From the NCBI RefSeq assembly GCF_030445035.2, contig NC_080683.1, positions 114,375,225 through 114,439,224 of the forward strand: a DNA stretch of 64,000 nucleotides. The letters are read 5' to 3'. Origin of the DNA: Dasypus novemcinctus. Its lineage: Eukaryota; Chordata; Mammalia; Cingulata; Dasypodidae. The stretch's first letter is position 1; the number at the start of each line of letters is the position of its first letter. The translations under genes and the position numbers were made by a program. The notes under the pieces are model-generated. The model searched no databases. It was not told the DNA's origin and was given only the letters and a program-made list of their open reading frames with translations. Shown here in pieces: positions 47,524 through 59,500 of this stretch.

Positions 47524-47781
47524 GAAAGTGGCTGTGGCTAAATCAGTTGGGCTTCTGTCTACCATATGGGAGGCCCTAAGTTTGCATCCCAGGGCCTGCT
47601 TGTGAAGGCAGGCTCACCAAAACACTGCAGAGTATGCTGGGTCCACAGGTGCCATGGAGTGTCATCTCAGCAAGTTGACACAACAAAAAAAAGGGAGACT
47701 AGCAAAAAAACACAGAAGTGCACTCAGTGAATGGACACAGAGACCAGACAACACGCAAAAAGCCACAAAGGGAGGGGATAA
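47524..47781 (+). mobile_element. DAS-type SINE (shorter form)
   Basis: The same family as the previous SINE ('gtggctgtggctaaatcagttggg', 'gcatcccagggcctgcttgtgaagg', 'gaatggacacagagaccagac'). Exact 14-bp duplication AAAAAATTATACAG at 47510-47523 and 47782-47795. Confidence 0.85.
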
Positions 47782-48254
47782 AAAAAATTATACAGCACAT
47801 TCACTGGGGTTTATACCACTTAGGCAAGGGTAGGTCAAGATAAGAAAGTCAATCTGTATAACATTAGTAAATTAAGGAAGAAAAATCACATAATCATTTC
47901 AATAGGTGCAGAAAAGTCATTTGACAAAATATAACATCCATTCTTGCTTAAAATCACTGTGACAGATAGGAATAGAAAGATGCTTTCTCAAGATGATAAA
48001 GGGCATATATGAAAAACCCATAGCTAACATTGTACTCAATGGAGAAGGACTGAAGCCTTGCCCACTGAGATTGGAAACAGGACAAGGACATCCAATCTCT
48101 CCATTATCACTCAATATGGTGCTAGAAGTTCTAACTAGAGCCATACGGCAAGAAAAAGAAATAAAATCACCAAAATAGGAAATGAAAAGGAAAACTTGGC
48201 TAATTGTGAATTAGAAAATTCCTCAAAATCCACATGAAAACTATTAAAACTTAC

Positions 48255-49510
48255 AGATGATGGGCATTGTCCATCATCATCTTCTTGCTAGTTGTCATGG
48301 TTGAGTCCAATGAACTGGCTTGCAGGTGGTGCAACTCTGCTGAAATTCAGGACAAAACTGGCACAAGGACAGACCAAATATTTAAGTCACTTGGACATGT
48401 ATTTAATAAGTATCATGCTAATTATTGATTCAAATAAAAGGGTAGAAGAGCCATGTGTAGAGAACCTATACATGAGTCTAACTCTGTTACACTGAGGAGT
48501 ATAAATCTAAGGTCCACCTGCATAGAGCCAAATACCTGAGCTGCTTATAGTTTCTGGATGTCTCTAACACCCTCAGGAATCCCTCTATTTGAGGCACTGT
48601 TTACTGTGGCAATCAATGAGATCCTGCTGAGAAATGTGTTAGAGTAACCTCTAGAATGACCTCCCAATTCATTTTGAAGTCTCTTAGCCATAAAAACTAA
48701 TTTCTATTCACCATTACCCCTTTGGAATAGGTCGTTTTCCAGATGCCTTGCTAGTTTTCACTTGGCAATACTTCCTCAGTGCCACGGAAGCTCATCCCTG
48801 GGAATCATGTCCCATGCTGGTGGAAAGGTTGTGTGTTTATATGACGAGTTTGCCTCAGAGAGAGGCCACTTTTGAGTGACAAGAGGGCTTTCAGGGGATA
48901 AATCTCAAGCAGTATATAACACTAGGCCTAGTATGTAACACTAGGAACAGGCAGGGACTGCAACTACAAGCAATAGAGTTCCATCCATTTGTCCCACAGG
49001 AAATAAGCTCCCTTTCAATTAGATGTAAAGTCACCTCAACATCCCAAAATACTCAAGATCTAGGAATGAACAAAGGACTACAGTAGATTTATTATTATTC
49101 TAGCAATGGAAGAACTATTATCAGTGGTATAAAGGCAATGGGCATCAGAGATTCTGAGCAAGGTGACACGGAAGAATGGGTGTAATATGTGAGCATTTTG
49201 GGGACATTGGACATGTCCTGCATGACACTGAAGTGACAGATACAGGCCATTGTGTATTTTGTCATAACCTATAAGATGGTGCATGACAGAGTGTAAACTA
49301 TAATGTAAGCTATAATCCATGGTTAGTGGCAATGCTTCAATATATGCTCTTCAATAGCTACAGATGTACCACACTAATGAGGGATGTTGATGTAGGAAAG
49401 ATGGGAGAGAGAGGGAGTGGGGCATATGAGAATCCCTTATATTCTTTATGTAAAATTTATATAATCTAAAGCTACTTTAAAAATTAAAAATTATTTAAAA
49501 GAAGAAAAAA
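48255..49510. mobile_element. L1 3'UTR copy with 5' inversion
   Basis: 48255-48950 is L1 3'UTR in minus orientation. Examples: revcomp of 48650-48690 gives 'gctaagagacttcaaaatgaattgggaggtcat', as at 37216; 48795-48835 is the C-rich block reversed. From about 48960 it switches to plus orientation and continues to the normal 3' end (49405-49510: 'ggggcatatgagaatccc', AT-rich tail). This is the arrangement left by twin priming. Confidence 0.75.
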
Positions 49511-49559
49511 ACCCTAAGTCACAGGATATGCATATAATTAGCTTAATAAAATTGCCTTA

Positions 49560-50085
49560 GAATCTTCTAAAATCAAATCCCCGATCAAAGTGTATTTTCC
49601 TTTTCATATATGCTAGATTCAATTTCCAATATTTTGTAAAGGATTTTTTTGCCTGTTCATAGGGGTTATCAACAAATTTTATTCTGTAAATACTTTGCCA
49701 GGCTTTGATATTATAGTTATGCTCCTTTATGCAATTTGATAATATATTTTGTAGATAACGATTAGTGCAAGTATCTTGGCTTGGAGTTTTATTTATTGGA
49801 ATGTTTTGATTTTCATATTCAATGTCTCCAATAGCTATGTGGCTATTTGGGTTTTCTCTATTTTTTTTTCAATTTTGGTAAGCTGTATATGAAAGAAATT
49901 TGTCAATTTAAGTTCTTGAATATAATTGTAAGTAGTTTATAACAGCCTTATTATTATATTCATGTGTGTAGGATTTATAATAACTCTTACAGTTCTGATC
50001 TTAGTAATGTGGATTTTCTTCTTTTCTTGATTATTCTTTTTAATAATTTATCAATGCAATAATTCAAATAATTAAATTTCACCTT
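49560..50085 (-). mobile_element. Ancient L1 ORF2 fragment, inverted
   Basis: A T-rich sequence whose minus strand resembles the ORF2 linker to early reverse transcriptase. On the plus strand the familiar antisense landmarks are 'tttgccaggctttgatattatag', 'ttttcaattttggtaagctgtat' and 'ttctgatcttagtaatgtgg'. No frame survives. Confidence 0.5.
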
Positions 50086-50450
50086 TGCTAGTGGAAAAAA
50101 ACTTATTGATGAATTCGGCAAACAGGCAGGATTCAAATTTAATAAGCAAAAATTAAAAGACGGGAGTGAATGGTGGCTCAAATGTTAAGCACCTGCTTCC
50201 CATGTACAAGGTCCTGGGTTCAATCCCTATACCTCCTGAAAACAAACAAATAAGAAAATGGGAAAAAACAACTCTCATTAGGGAGCAGACATAGCTCAGT
50301 GGTTGAGCACCTGCTTCCCTTGTACAGGATGCTGGGTTCAATCATTGGTAACTCTTAAAAAATATATCAATAGAATTTCTATACCATACTAATGAGCAAT
50401 CTGAGGAGGAAGTCAGAAAAAAATCCATTTACAAGAGTGGCTAAAAAATA
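50086..50450 (+). mobile_element. L1 ORF2 fragment split by two tRNA-derived SINEs
   Basis: 50086-50160 (KLIDEFGKQAGFKFNKQKL) and 50366-50440 ('ctaatgagcaatctgaggaggaagtcag') flank the SINEs and match consecutive parts of ORF2 near 12045-12165 of the inner L1. Together with the preceding inverted piece this may be one twin-primed L1. Confidence 0.65.
50162..50365 (+). mobile_element. Two tRNA-derived SINE heads in tandem
   Basis: 50162-50275 and 50280-50365 each contain 'gagcacctgcttccc.tgtacaagg' and a B-box-like GGGTTCAAT (50216 and 50335). They have short A-rich tails. They resemble the DAS-I type rather than the DAS-III type. A separate insertion or a dimer are both possible. Confidence 0.65.
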
Positions 50451-52150
50451 AAAAATTTTCATTAATGTATGTAGCATTAATAATGTTAATTGCAAAGTGG
50501 AGAGCTGCAAATGCTCTAAAATTGACTGAGGGGAACACAGCACAACTCTGATGAGAATGAGTGCCACTGATAGTACACTTTACATGGATTGCACGAAGTA
50601 TGGAACTTGATAACACAGGGAAACCAGTGGTGGATGATAGATTGTTGTTAACAGGACAAATATGAGAATGTTCCACCTGAACGATAACAAATATATAATA
50701 CTAATATAGGGTGTCATCAACACAACAGAATGTGGATTGAGAAGGGGTGAGATGATGCTGGATATCTGTAGAATATTTAATAAAGTCAAATGTGACTATG
50801 TGGTAATGATGGATGGACTTAATAGTAACATATTAAAATGAGTAACATATACAGCTGATTATGGATGTGATTATGGCTGAAATAGTCTAAGGAAGTTAAT
50901 GTTAGTTGGAGGACAGCTGGAGGATAATATATGGAATGTATAACAATGATTTTGGTGGAAGATTAAGATTATGATTAATAATATGAATACGGAGATGTTC
51001 TTCTATTACAAGGTATTAAGAATGTAGAGATACATGGAAAAATATAACTAATATAATTTATACACTATAGGAACAATGACATTATCAGGTTTTTGTAGCA
51101 AAATCAAAGAAGGTACTATATTAATGCTAAATGTAAAAAAAAAAAGAATATGGAGTTTTTCTGAGATGTGGCTATAATTAAGCATTGTTTTTCACTTCAT
51201 TTTTTTTTTATTAATAAGGACACATTCACCATGACTTTTCACTAGTCTGTGTTCTTCTGTCTTTTAACTAGTCTTTGGGAACTCTGGAGAAAAATTGAGT
51301 TAGTTGTTGAAATTAGATGGGATAAAAGTGCCTGGACAGAACTTTTTAGGAGTAATGCTTCCATTACCTGTGGAGCTGACTTTTTTAAATTTATTTTTGA
51401 ATTTGAAATAAGGTACAAATTTAAGAAAAGTACATTACAGGAAAATGGAAACTTCACTTTGGGTACCCCACTGTAAATGGAGCACATGATGTGGTATTAA
51501 TTCATTCCTTTACCTGAAGAATGTTTATCAGGCTACTTCAATGTAATGGGCACTTTTTGACGGTCTCAGGATAGAACAAGGTGTATCCCTGAATAAGGAG
51601 ACTATATTCTAGTTGGAGCAGAGTGTCAATAAGCAAAGAAATAAGAAAGGTAGATTGTATGCTAGGTGGACACATGGAGAAAACAACACAGCACAGGGAA
51701 GGAAGTTCTGAAGGAGGTGGGAGCGCAGTTTGGCAGAGGGCAGTCAGGAAAGCCCTCCTTCAGAAGGCAGCATGTGATCTAGAATGGGGAATTGGGGAAG
51801 CAATCATCTACGTGAAGGGAGAACATTCCAGGAAGCAGGAGAAACGACCATCAGCAGAAGAGAGCCTGATGTTTTCAAGGAGGAATACAGAGGACAGTGT
51901 GCAGGAGCAGCAGAGCAAGGGGGAGAGGGCAGAGGCGACAGGAAACACTTCATGCCCACTCTAATGCCTTACACCTTTACTGTAAACAAGATGGCGTGTG
52001 ATCACGCATCACAGCCAGGGACGACACAAGTCCAATCTTAGAGCAAGGCTAAAATATAACTCAGCTAAATAGGAAATATCAGCCTTAACTCAGGACCCTC
52101 ATTTCCAGGGCAGCACGTGGCAAAGGTTAAAGTCAAACCTCTTGGATATC
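50450..52150. other. Unassigned, partly old-repeat-like sequence
   Basis: 50450-51200 is AT-rich, low-complexity and resembles decayed 3'UTR of an old L1 ('gccactgatagtacactttacatgg'). 51590-51960 resembles an ancient mammalian interspersed repeat ('ggaagcaggagaaacgacc', 'agcagagcaagggggagagggcag') whose name I cannot give. No gene recognised. Confidence 0.35.
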
Positions 52151-52154
52151 ATCA

Positions 52155-52350
52155 GTTATTAAGGGTTGAATTTTGACCCCATCAAAGATACGTTGATCTC
52201 CTAATCACTGGTGCCCCCGAATGTGGAAGCATTTGGAAATAGGGTCATTGCAGCTACAATTAGCTAAGGAAGTCCTACTTTACAGGGTGGGCTCTTAATC
52301 CAATGTGACTGCTGTCACCTCCGTGGTGAAACAAGCTCCTTCTAGCTCCA
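52155..52350 (+). mobile_element. MaLR/MLT-like LTR fragment
   Basis: 'gggttgaattttgaccccatc', 'gaatgtggaagcatttggaaatagggtcattgcagctacaattagctaa', 'gggtgggctcttaatccaatgtgactg': an outline shared with the LTR at 40211. Truncated after about 200 bp. Confidence 0.5.
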
Positions 52351-52479
52351 TAATTCCATGACTTATTTTGGGAGTCGCATGGTGGACATTAAGTCAAATG
52401 ACCCTAAATATCCGACTTCCAAAAATCATGCAGAGACCATCAGTGGCTTCTCCTCCCTGGGCTGCTAATCATGCTCTAA

Positions 52480-53935
52480 TAGCGGACTACACTGTTTGGA
52501 CTGTTTGGCTGACTTTTCCAGAAACCCACCTTCTGTAAGCCGGCTGTGGGACATTTTTACTGGAAATGTTTGCCTGTGGAATTCCCTGTGAATCAGGGCA
52601 ACTGGGCCTTAAGCTCTGACCTTCTCCCAGTGAAAGTGGCCTTCCATGCTCTCCTCGGGGTATCTCTACACCACCTCCTTTAGTACATCCATTTCACATG
52701 GGGTCCTGTTGGGACCTGGACTACATTTCGGTAGTGGACAACAGTGACAGGCACAAGAGCTTCCAGCAGAATGGAGGAGGAAGGGGTGCTGTGTCTCCTT
52801 CCTGATAAGTCACCCTCCCAGGGTACAAAACCCTCCTGAACGACGACTCTGACCAGTGGCCTGCTCTCTGCCTCCAGGCAGCACACCCACCTCTAGGACG
52901 AGTCCACGGCCCGCAAGTGCCCTGGACTGCCTCGCTGATGCTCAGGCTGGGGACAAGCTGCCCACTCGGCTACCTGCAGCCCTGGGACGCTGTGGCTCCG
53001 GCAGGACCGTCTTCTGGATCAGGTCCCCTGCCCACCCCCACACCACCAGGCCCCCGACCTCTTCCCCTGGCAACAGAACCCAGTGTGGTCTGTTCAGATG
53101 GCACCCCAGCGTGCTCCCCTCCCCATGCACCCCCTCCCTAGAGCCTCCTTCGCCCGGGGACCCATCAGGCTGTTGCCCTCGTCACAGTCCCCATGGCTCA
53201 GTACCCTCCCGTGGCCCCACACCCCGCTGACTCACCTCAAGGCTCTGCTCAGAGGCCACCTCCTCCACTCTCCTGTGCAAAGCTCAGGCTTCGGGGTTTG
53301 GACCCACCAATGGGCCAGGCCAGAGCCTGTGACAGGCAAGTCATGGTGACTTCTCAGAGCCTCAGTTTCCACGAACTCAAACTGGGTGAGTGACCACCCC
53401 GGAGGGTGTGCGGGTTAAAGCTCGGCAGGTGGGAGGCAGGAGAGCCTGGCACAAGGGGCTCCCACCCAGGACAAGCCCCCGAGTGGCAGCACACGGCCAG
53501 GATGGCTCAGAGCAGAGATTCTGAGCCCCACCTTCAGCTGGTTCCGTTCCCCCGAGTGGGGGGCCTTGAGTGCTGGAGCTTGGGGCTCATCTACAAAATG
53601 GAGAAAAGCACTGGGCCAGGAGGGGCGCCCTGACAGCTGGACTGCCTCTGATCTCCATACAGCCCAGGGGGTGGGCCTCCTGCCAGGGCCACCCCACTCC
53701 TGTGACACTAGCTGGAACGGGGGAGGGGGGGGAGGAGGTGGGGGAGGGGGAGGCGCTGGGGTAGGAGGGGTTTGGGGGAGGACCCTGGCCCCTCTCCTGC
53801 CTCCAGGCCCCAGGTGCCTGCAGAGCCGGCGGGCGGGGCAGGAGAGGAAGGGCTGCAGCAACCCCAGGCTCCACAGACACACCGGGTCCACTGCCCTGTG
53901 CAGCCCCGGGGCTGTGTTTGGGACCTTCCAGGGTC
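52480..53935. other. GC-rich stretch without a recognised gene
   Basis: Composition changes sharply here to GC-rich. Long overlapping frames on both strands (for example 52856-53230 plus; 53415-53954 minus) are Pro/Ser/Gly-rich and compete with each other, so none is called. Exons of an unknown gene are possible. Confidence 0.4.
53706..53785 (+). other. G-rich tract (possible G-quadruplex)
   Basis: Eighty bases of nearly uninterrupted G-runs (GGGGGAGGGGGGGGAGGAGG and similar), a simple purine repeat. On the minus strand it yields a polyproline frame that I do not take as coding. Confidence 0.8.
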
Positions 53936-53939
53936 CTCC

Positions 53940-54340
53940 AGGTGAGGAGGTCAAAGAGCAGGCACCCAGTTGCCGGAGTCACGCGGCAGTGTGGCGGTTC
54001 CAGCCGTTGGTGCACTGCGCATGCTTGGTGAGGGGGCCGTGACACGCCCCGTCCTCCGCCGCGTGGCGTCACGTGAGAGCCCAGCAGTTCCACGACCCGG
54101 CTGCCCGCGCGGTGACGTCCGTGTCCGTAAGTTATGGGAGCCCCTTGCCAACAGGCGACCCCGAGTGCGGCGTCCCCCGCCGACACCCAGGCTGGGGACC
54201 CACCGCGCGTCCTCACTGCGGGTGCCCTCTGGGTTCAGTCAGGGAACTGAGGCCGCAGAGAGGCCGCAGAATCCAAGGACCCGGATCTTCCTAGGCCTGG
54301 GCTCGGCCCCTCCCGTAGGGATTGCTCTCGGAGTGAGAGC
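53940..54340. promoter_or_regulatory. CpG-island-like promoter candidate
   Basis: Visibly CpG-dense compared with its surroundings. It has an NRF1-like CTGCGCATGC (54017), E-box/USF-type TCACGTGA (54070), a CRE-like TGACGTC (54113), and 'gcgtggcgtcacgtgagag' around 54060-54080. No TATA box. It is not within any repeat I recognise. The direction of a possible transcript is unclear. Confidence 0.45.
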
Positions 54341-56100
54341 CCCTAAATCCTGGGGGACCCCTGTGTGTTCCTGCCCAGGTGAGGCTCATTTCTTTTCAAC
54401 GTCCTGAAATGAGTTCAAGAGCACGTCCCTACGCACACAGTAAGTGACAAGTGGGGACAACGGAGAGGGAGGCCGAGTAGGAGCTGGCAAGGGGACAGAA
54501 GAAAGGGGTTGAGACAGCTCTGCCATGGGGCAGGATCCAAAGCCTCCTGGCAGCGAGTCCATGGTCCACAGCAAGGGGAGGGGATGCCAGGCTGATGGGC
54601 AGGGGGATTCCAGAGGTTCCCAGGGGCTGTCCAGGACTGTCCTTCAGAGCAGCCAGAAGAGGGCAGAGCTGGGGTCCTGGCTCCACTGCTCTGGGCACCT
54701 AGAACTAGGAAGAGCCCCTGTTGGATGGAGGCTGCTGGAGAGGAGGCCTCAGTTACTCCACTGTAAATGAGGGTGCTTGGAGTAGGTGGTGTCATTCGTT
54801 CCACACCCAGGAGAAATGTGCTTGGTCATGCTTCTCCATCAATGACCTACCCATGGAGCTCTGAGACCCTGGAAAACAAATTCTACTCACTGGGGATCTT
54901 TAACAGATATAGGTATGAAGTTTAGGGGTACGAAGACTTGGGGTGGCACAGAGCATGGCACGACATGGAGCCAAAAGTCCAGGGTCCAGGGAAAGACAAA
55001 GGTGGGAGCCTTTGATCTGATACCAAATAGAATGGGAAGGCCAGATATTGATCCTGAGCCATGCAGCTGTCATTTCACCTCTGGAAAGGAGACTGCAGAC
55101 AGGGTCTGTGCCTCCGCTGGAGGAGAACTCCACGTGGGCTTGTTCCTCTTGGCGACTGCCAGGCTGCGCCCTGATGCCTTCGGGCTGGCTGACGGCCCTG
55201 TCTTTGCAGAGCTCCACCCTTGAGACCTGTGCAGAGAAGATGTGGAGGTCATGACACCTCCTCCTGACCAGGGTGTCTGGGCATCACACAACCAGCAGAG
55301 GCCAGAACAGGCTGGAGGCCAGATGGGAACAGAGCAGTCTCCACCCCCAGTCCCTAGATAGTCATGGGGGCTCTAGGATGCAGAACCTGCCCGGGCAGCA
55401 CCCTGCTTCCCCTTCACGGTAGATCACGATGGTCTTTGTTTTTGTTTGTCTCCCTGCCCACACCCCCACACCCCAACCTCCACCCTCAATCCCCGTGCAC
55501 CAACCCCAAGTGAGCCCCGTACAGGCAGCTAGTTTGTGCCCCCACACCTCTAAGCTAACTCGTCTTTATGTTTCCTGGGTTGATTTTACCTAAACATGGT
55601 GAGGCATGACACTGTAATACATGTTTCTCTGTACCTTCCCATCTCCCAGAGCTCACCACTGTGACCCTGCAGGTCAGATGACAGGGCTGTATCATTTTCA
55701 TAGGGTAGGACAGGGACCTCAGGGGTTCAGCCTCTCACTCCCTTGAACCTTGACAGAAATCCTTCCTCTTGCCATTTCAACAGGGCTGCAGGGAACATCC
55801 CTTGTCCCTCAATATCCTGATGATTCCAGCGAATCCAGCGTAGACTCCTGGGAATGAGATGTCCTGGTTGAATGTTAGGCATGGAAAAAATCTGAATCCC
55901 TCTGGCGAGATTACAAAACAGTGAAGGAGCAAAAAGTGGCCTGCGTCACTGCCATCTGATGACCTTGTGTGTGAAAAGGTTTGAAACGCTTACCTGGTGT
56001 CAGCACAGAAAATAAAGCCACATTTGCAGTTTTCCCAGTGAGAACATGATCCGCTGTGAATATTTTCAAGGCCACTTAGAATTTATCTTCACTGCTTTAT
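54341..56100. other. Unassigned, possibly single-copy sequence
   Basis: GC-rich at first, then average. Several short frames on both strands, with no recognised domain or splice pattern. Confidence 0.4.
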
Positions 56101-56584
56101 CAGCTCATTTCCTAGGGCAGTTCAGGATCTTTCTCCCACCATGAATTTACCAATATGCAGAATCAGAAATCACCCTAGCGTGCGATTATCAAAACACACT
56201 TTAGTGCAAAGACCAAAGGCATCCTATTGGTAATCAAATGCATGCAGGGTGAGTCCTCTGTCATTGTCAGTAACCTCAAGGCATCCACATCCCACCTGAT
56301 GCCCCAGAGCCTGAGTCCTTGGAGTTTCCTGGTCTGAGTCCATCCCCAACCCTTCTGGTAGACACAGAGAACGCCTGATTGTGTGTTCCTCCTTTGTCCC
56401 TGATGCCCCTGCACCAGTGGGAAAATGAGCCTGCTGAAGCCACCTGTTCCCTTTATTCAAGATGTTGGAGATGTCATCTAATGTCCATATCCGAAATAAA
56501 GTTGGAAGAGAGTTGCAGGGGCCTGGGAGGATTGCCACAAGCCCACTCTGCCTTCTAGGAAAGGTGTTGGTGGAGTTCAAACAG

Positions 56585-59500
56585 TAAATATACAGGGTGC
56601 CTTTGTGTCAGGTACATTTCTATATTTAGCCTAGTTACAAGAATAAGGGAAAAAATCTCTGGCTATTGGCCTTCCATTCCAGTCTGGTAATCACACAGTG
56701 ACCCTAGATCTCATGAGCAGGAATTGTCCAGAATACTTGAGATGTGACATCCTTATGGCTCCCAATAGATATGGAAGAGTCTTCCATCTCGCTGACCTCT
56801 GAAGGATTATGAAGGAGGGGATAGGATTGTGGAGTGGGGACAAGGGGATGGGAAGGGGCAAGCACAGGAACCATCCTTCCACACAGATAAGAATATTTTT
56901 GAAAGCCACAGTGGCAGGATAGGCCAGATTTCTGATCTGCTGTCCACCATTTTTCAGCAGTAGCATATCCTGCTTCCAACATCCAGGGCCAACGTCTTTG
57001 ATATCCCAGGCTTTCATAGCCTCAAGACCCTGCTGGGCTCAGAGGAGATGTAGATTCCAGGCTGTCAACTGCCTTGCCCATAGTTCCTTGTCAAGCTTGA
57101 AACACTGTATTCAAGATTCTGTGAGCCAGAATTGAGGAAGAATGAAGGCAATGACTCTTGAGGTGAGGGCAGGGCCAGAATATCCAGGGGGACACCTATG
57201 CAGGAATCTCAAGGCCTGGAGTAGGCCCAGGGACAAGAGGAACCTCAGATGAGTCTTCTGGTGGACCTCTGTCATTAGAAGGCTTCCTGAGTTGGGGGTA
57301 TGGTTTGGGTGTTTGCATCCAAAAGACATGGAGATATTTTCTGCCTTTATAAAGTCACCTGGAAAGATGGATATTTTGGTGAACACTCTTCCTTTTCCAA
57401 CTGCAGTGTCAAGACATGCACCCCTGTTTTTGCATTCTAGCTCCTGCCCAACACCATCGCCAGAGGGAGAAATACCTAAACAGCTAGAGCTCTGTCTCCA
57501 TCAGATTTTGAGAGTGACTCTGGATCTAGACTCAATTTTGATTAGAATTCCAAGAGCAACCCTAGATGAATGGAGACCTCTATGTCATGAAGTACATGTG
57601 GAACCTCAGGACGATACCATGGAGACCAGCCCAGAGCAGACTCTCCTCAGATATGGTAGGATGGAGGAGATGGGCCATGATGTGCTGCCTGCCCAAGTGG
57701 GCAGGGCATGCTCTGTCACTTCCCGATTACTGAAGAAAACTGGAAATCAACAGACCCTGATACAGCTGATCACCAGGTGATCACACTATCTCCACCATGG
57801 CCACAACTGTAACAGACTTCTCCATGGCTCCTCGAAGAACCTCAGGTGCCACCTTAGAGGATCAGGGATTGAGAGCAAACATGACTCTTGGTTATAGAGT
57901 GGAAAAAGAAGATGAGCCATAAGAATAGATGAGCCATTCCTGAGCCATTGTAAAGGGAGCTTGAAGACTGGGCATTTTCAGACCTATATTAGGTATTTGC
58001 GCCGTGAAGAAGCATCTGACTTGGCCCTCGCCTACCCCCTTGCTATGAACACGTGTATTTTCCCTTCTGTAAAGTGGGTTGGATATTCCATTATTAGGTC
58101 TCCACTGGTAGTCTAGTCAAAGCAGACAAACTTGGGAGCTGGGGGAAATGCCCAGTCCACACTGACATTGAGGAAGGAGCAGGTGGTGTCAAACAACAAA
58201 TATATTCTGGCTGCCTAGGTGTAGCGGCATACTTCTTTATTCTAAATAGTTGGAGGAATAAAATTTTTTAAAACTTGCTGAATAGTGTGCTTCTATTCTA
58301 ATCAGGGGGTCAGACAGTGACCCTAGACTCCATGAGAAGGGAGGGTACAGAGCACGTCCGATGTGATGCTCTCATGTCTCCCTCTAGGTATGGACGAGCC
58401 ATTTTAGTCATGAGACGAATGGAAGACCTCTGAAAGAAATGAAAATCTGTGTGGACTCTTGGTCACGAACAAGTGTTTCCCCTCAGTGGAGTGGGAAATG
58501 TGGGGTGTGGGTAGTGTCTGGGAGGGGCAGATCAGTTCACTGTGTCCCCCACATCTGCTGTCTTCTGCTATCTCCTCACCACCCCATGTGCTCATACTTG
58601 CCATTCCTGACTCTAACGAGGATGCCTGGTCCCAGAGCAGGAGGTGCGGTGAGCAGCATGTTCTCCAGTCTCCCTGGATGCTCAGCTGCTTCAAGGGGTG
58701 ACCAGGCTGTAGCCATCCCTCTAGGAGAACACATCAGGGGGATGAGGACCTAATAGGACACACAGTAAAAGGAACCATTTTGCTGGAGCCTCAGATTTTG
58801 GTACAGTGAGGACCCTGGGAAAACTAAGGGATGAGGTCCTCCTACCTCTTGTTATTTAGGGATTACCTGCTTTTGATGTGAGCAGAGCAGACACAGCCCC
58901 TCCCCGCCCTTCTAGAGCCCAGATTCCTTTTGTCTGCAGTCATTGAGACAGATGGATATGCGTTACACATTTCTGAAATGGGAGAAATTGTTCAGACAGT
59001 TAATCTCGATCCCTCTATTGTGAACCCTCTTCAAACGGTCACCTGTTTGGTCACCGGTCAGCCACTGCCAGGATGACAGTGGAGGGATGTGGCTTGGGCT
59101 GGGGCCATAGGGATGGGCAGGGGCAGGTAGGGGAACATCCCACACGCACACAAGATGCTAACGTTGGAGGAGATGGTGGAAGGAAGGGCCAGGCCTCTGA
59201 TGTGCCCACTGTCCTCCCACCAGGGCCATATGCTACTTCCTGGGAACCTGGCTGCACCACCAGCTCAGCACAGATGTTGCTCATCCCCCAGGCTCTCCCA
59301 GCTTCAGGGCCCTGTTGGGGTCCATGAAGATTAAAAACCATGGCATTGAATTGCAATGCCGGGGACAACAGAAGTTGTACCAGAGGTGAGGTGGGCTGTG
59401 AGTCATTTCTTATGAGGGTGATTGGAAGTCCTTTTGGGAGCACCCAAGCAAGAGGCTTCAGGGCTTCTGTGGGACTAGGAACTACCAGCACCTCAGAAAA

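Larger units (their letters stand above)
46440..48180 (+). mobile_element. Old L1 ORF2 fragment split by two SINEs
   Basis: ORF2 pieces at 46440-46832, 47255-47523 and 47796-48180 follow in order: linker ('ttgactctttaagaatattaac', 'agactaacaaat'), the [18 protein letters not shown] (PGPNGFTCEFYK, 47268-47304), 'ccaatttctttaatgaatattgatgcaaaaat', and 'ggacaaggacatccaatctctccatt' (the QGCPLSPL equivalent). Many frameshifts. The SINEs entered after the L1. Confidence 0.75.

Noticed and set aside
50162..50365. tRNA genes from the tRNA-like heads of SINEs (also 33118, 46833, 47524)
   Set aside because: B-box-like motifs are present, but no complete cloverleaf with matched acceptor stem was found; each head is fused to a SINE body or A-tail.
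53415..53954. 179-codon minus frame with polyproline run
   Set aside because: It is the complement of the G-rich purine tract and competes with equally long plus frames.
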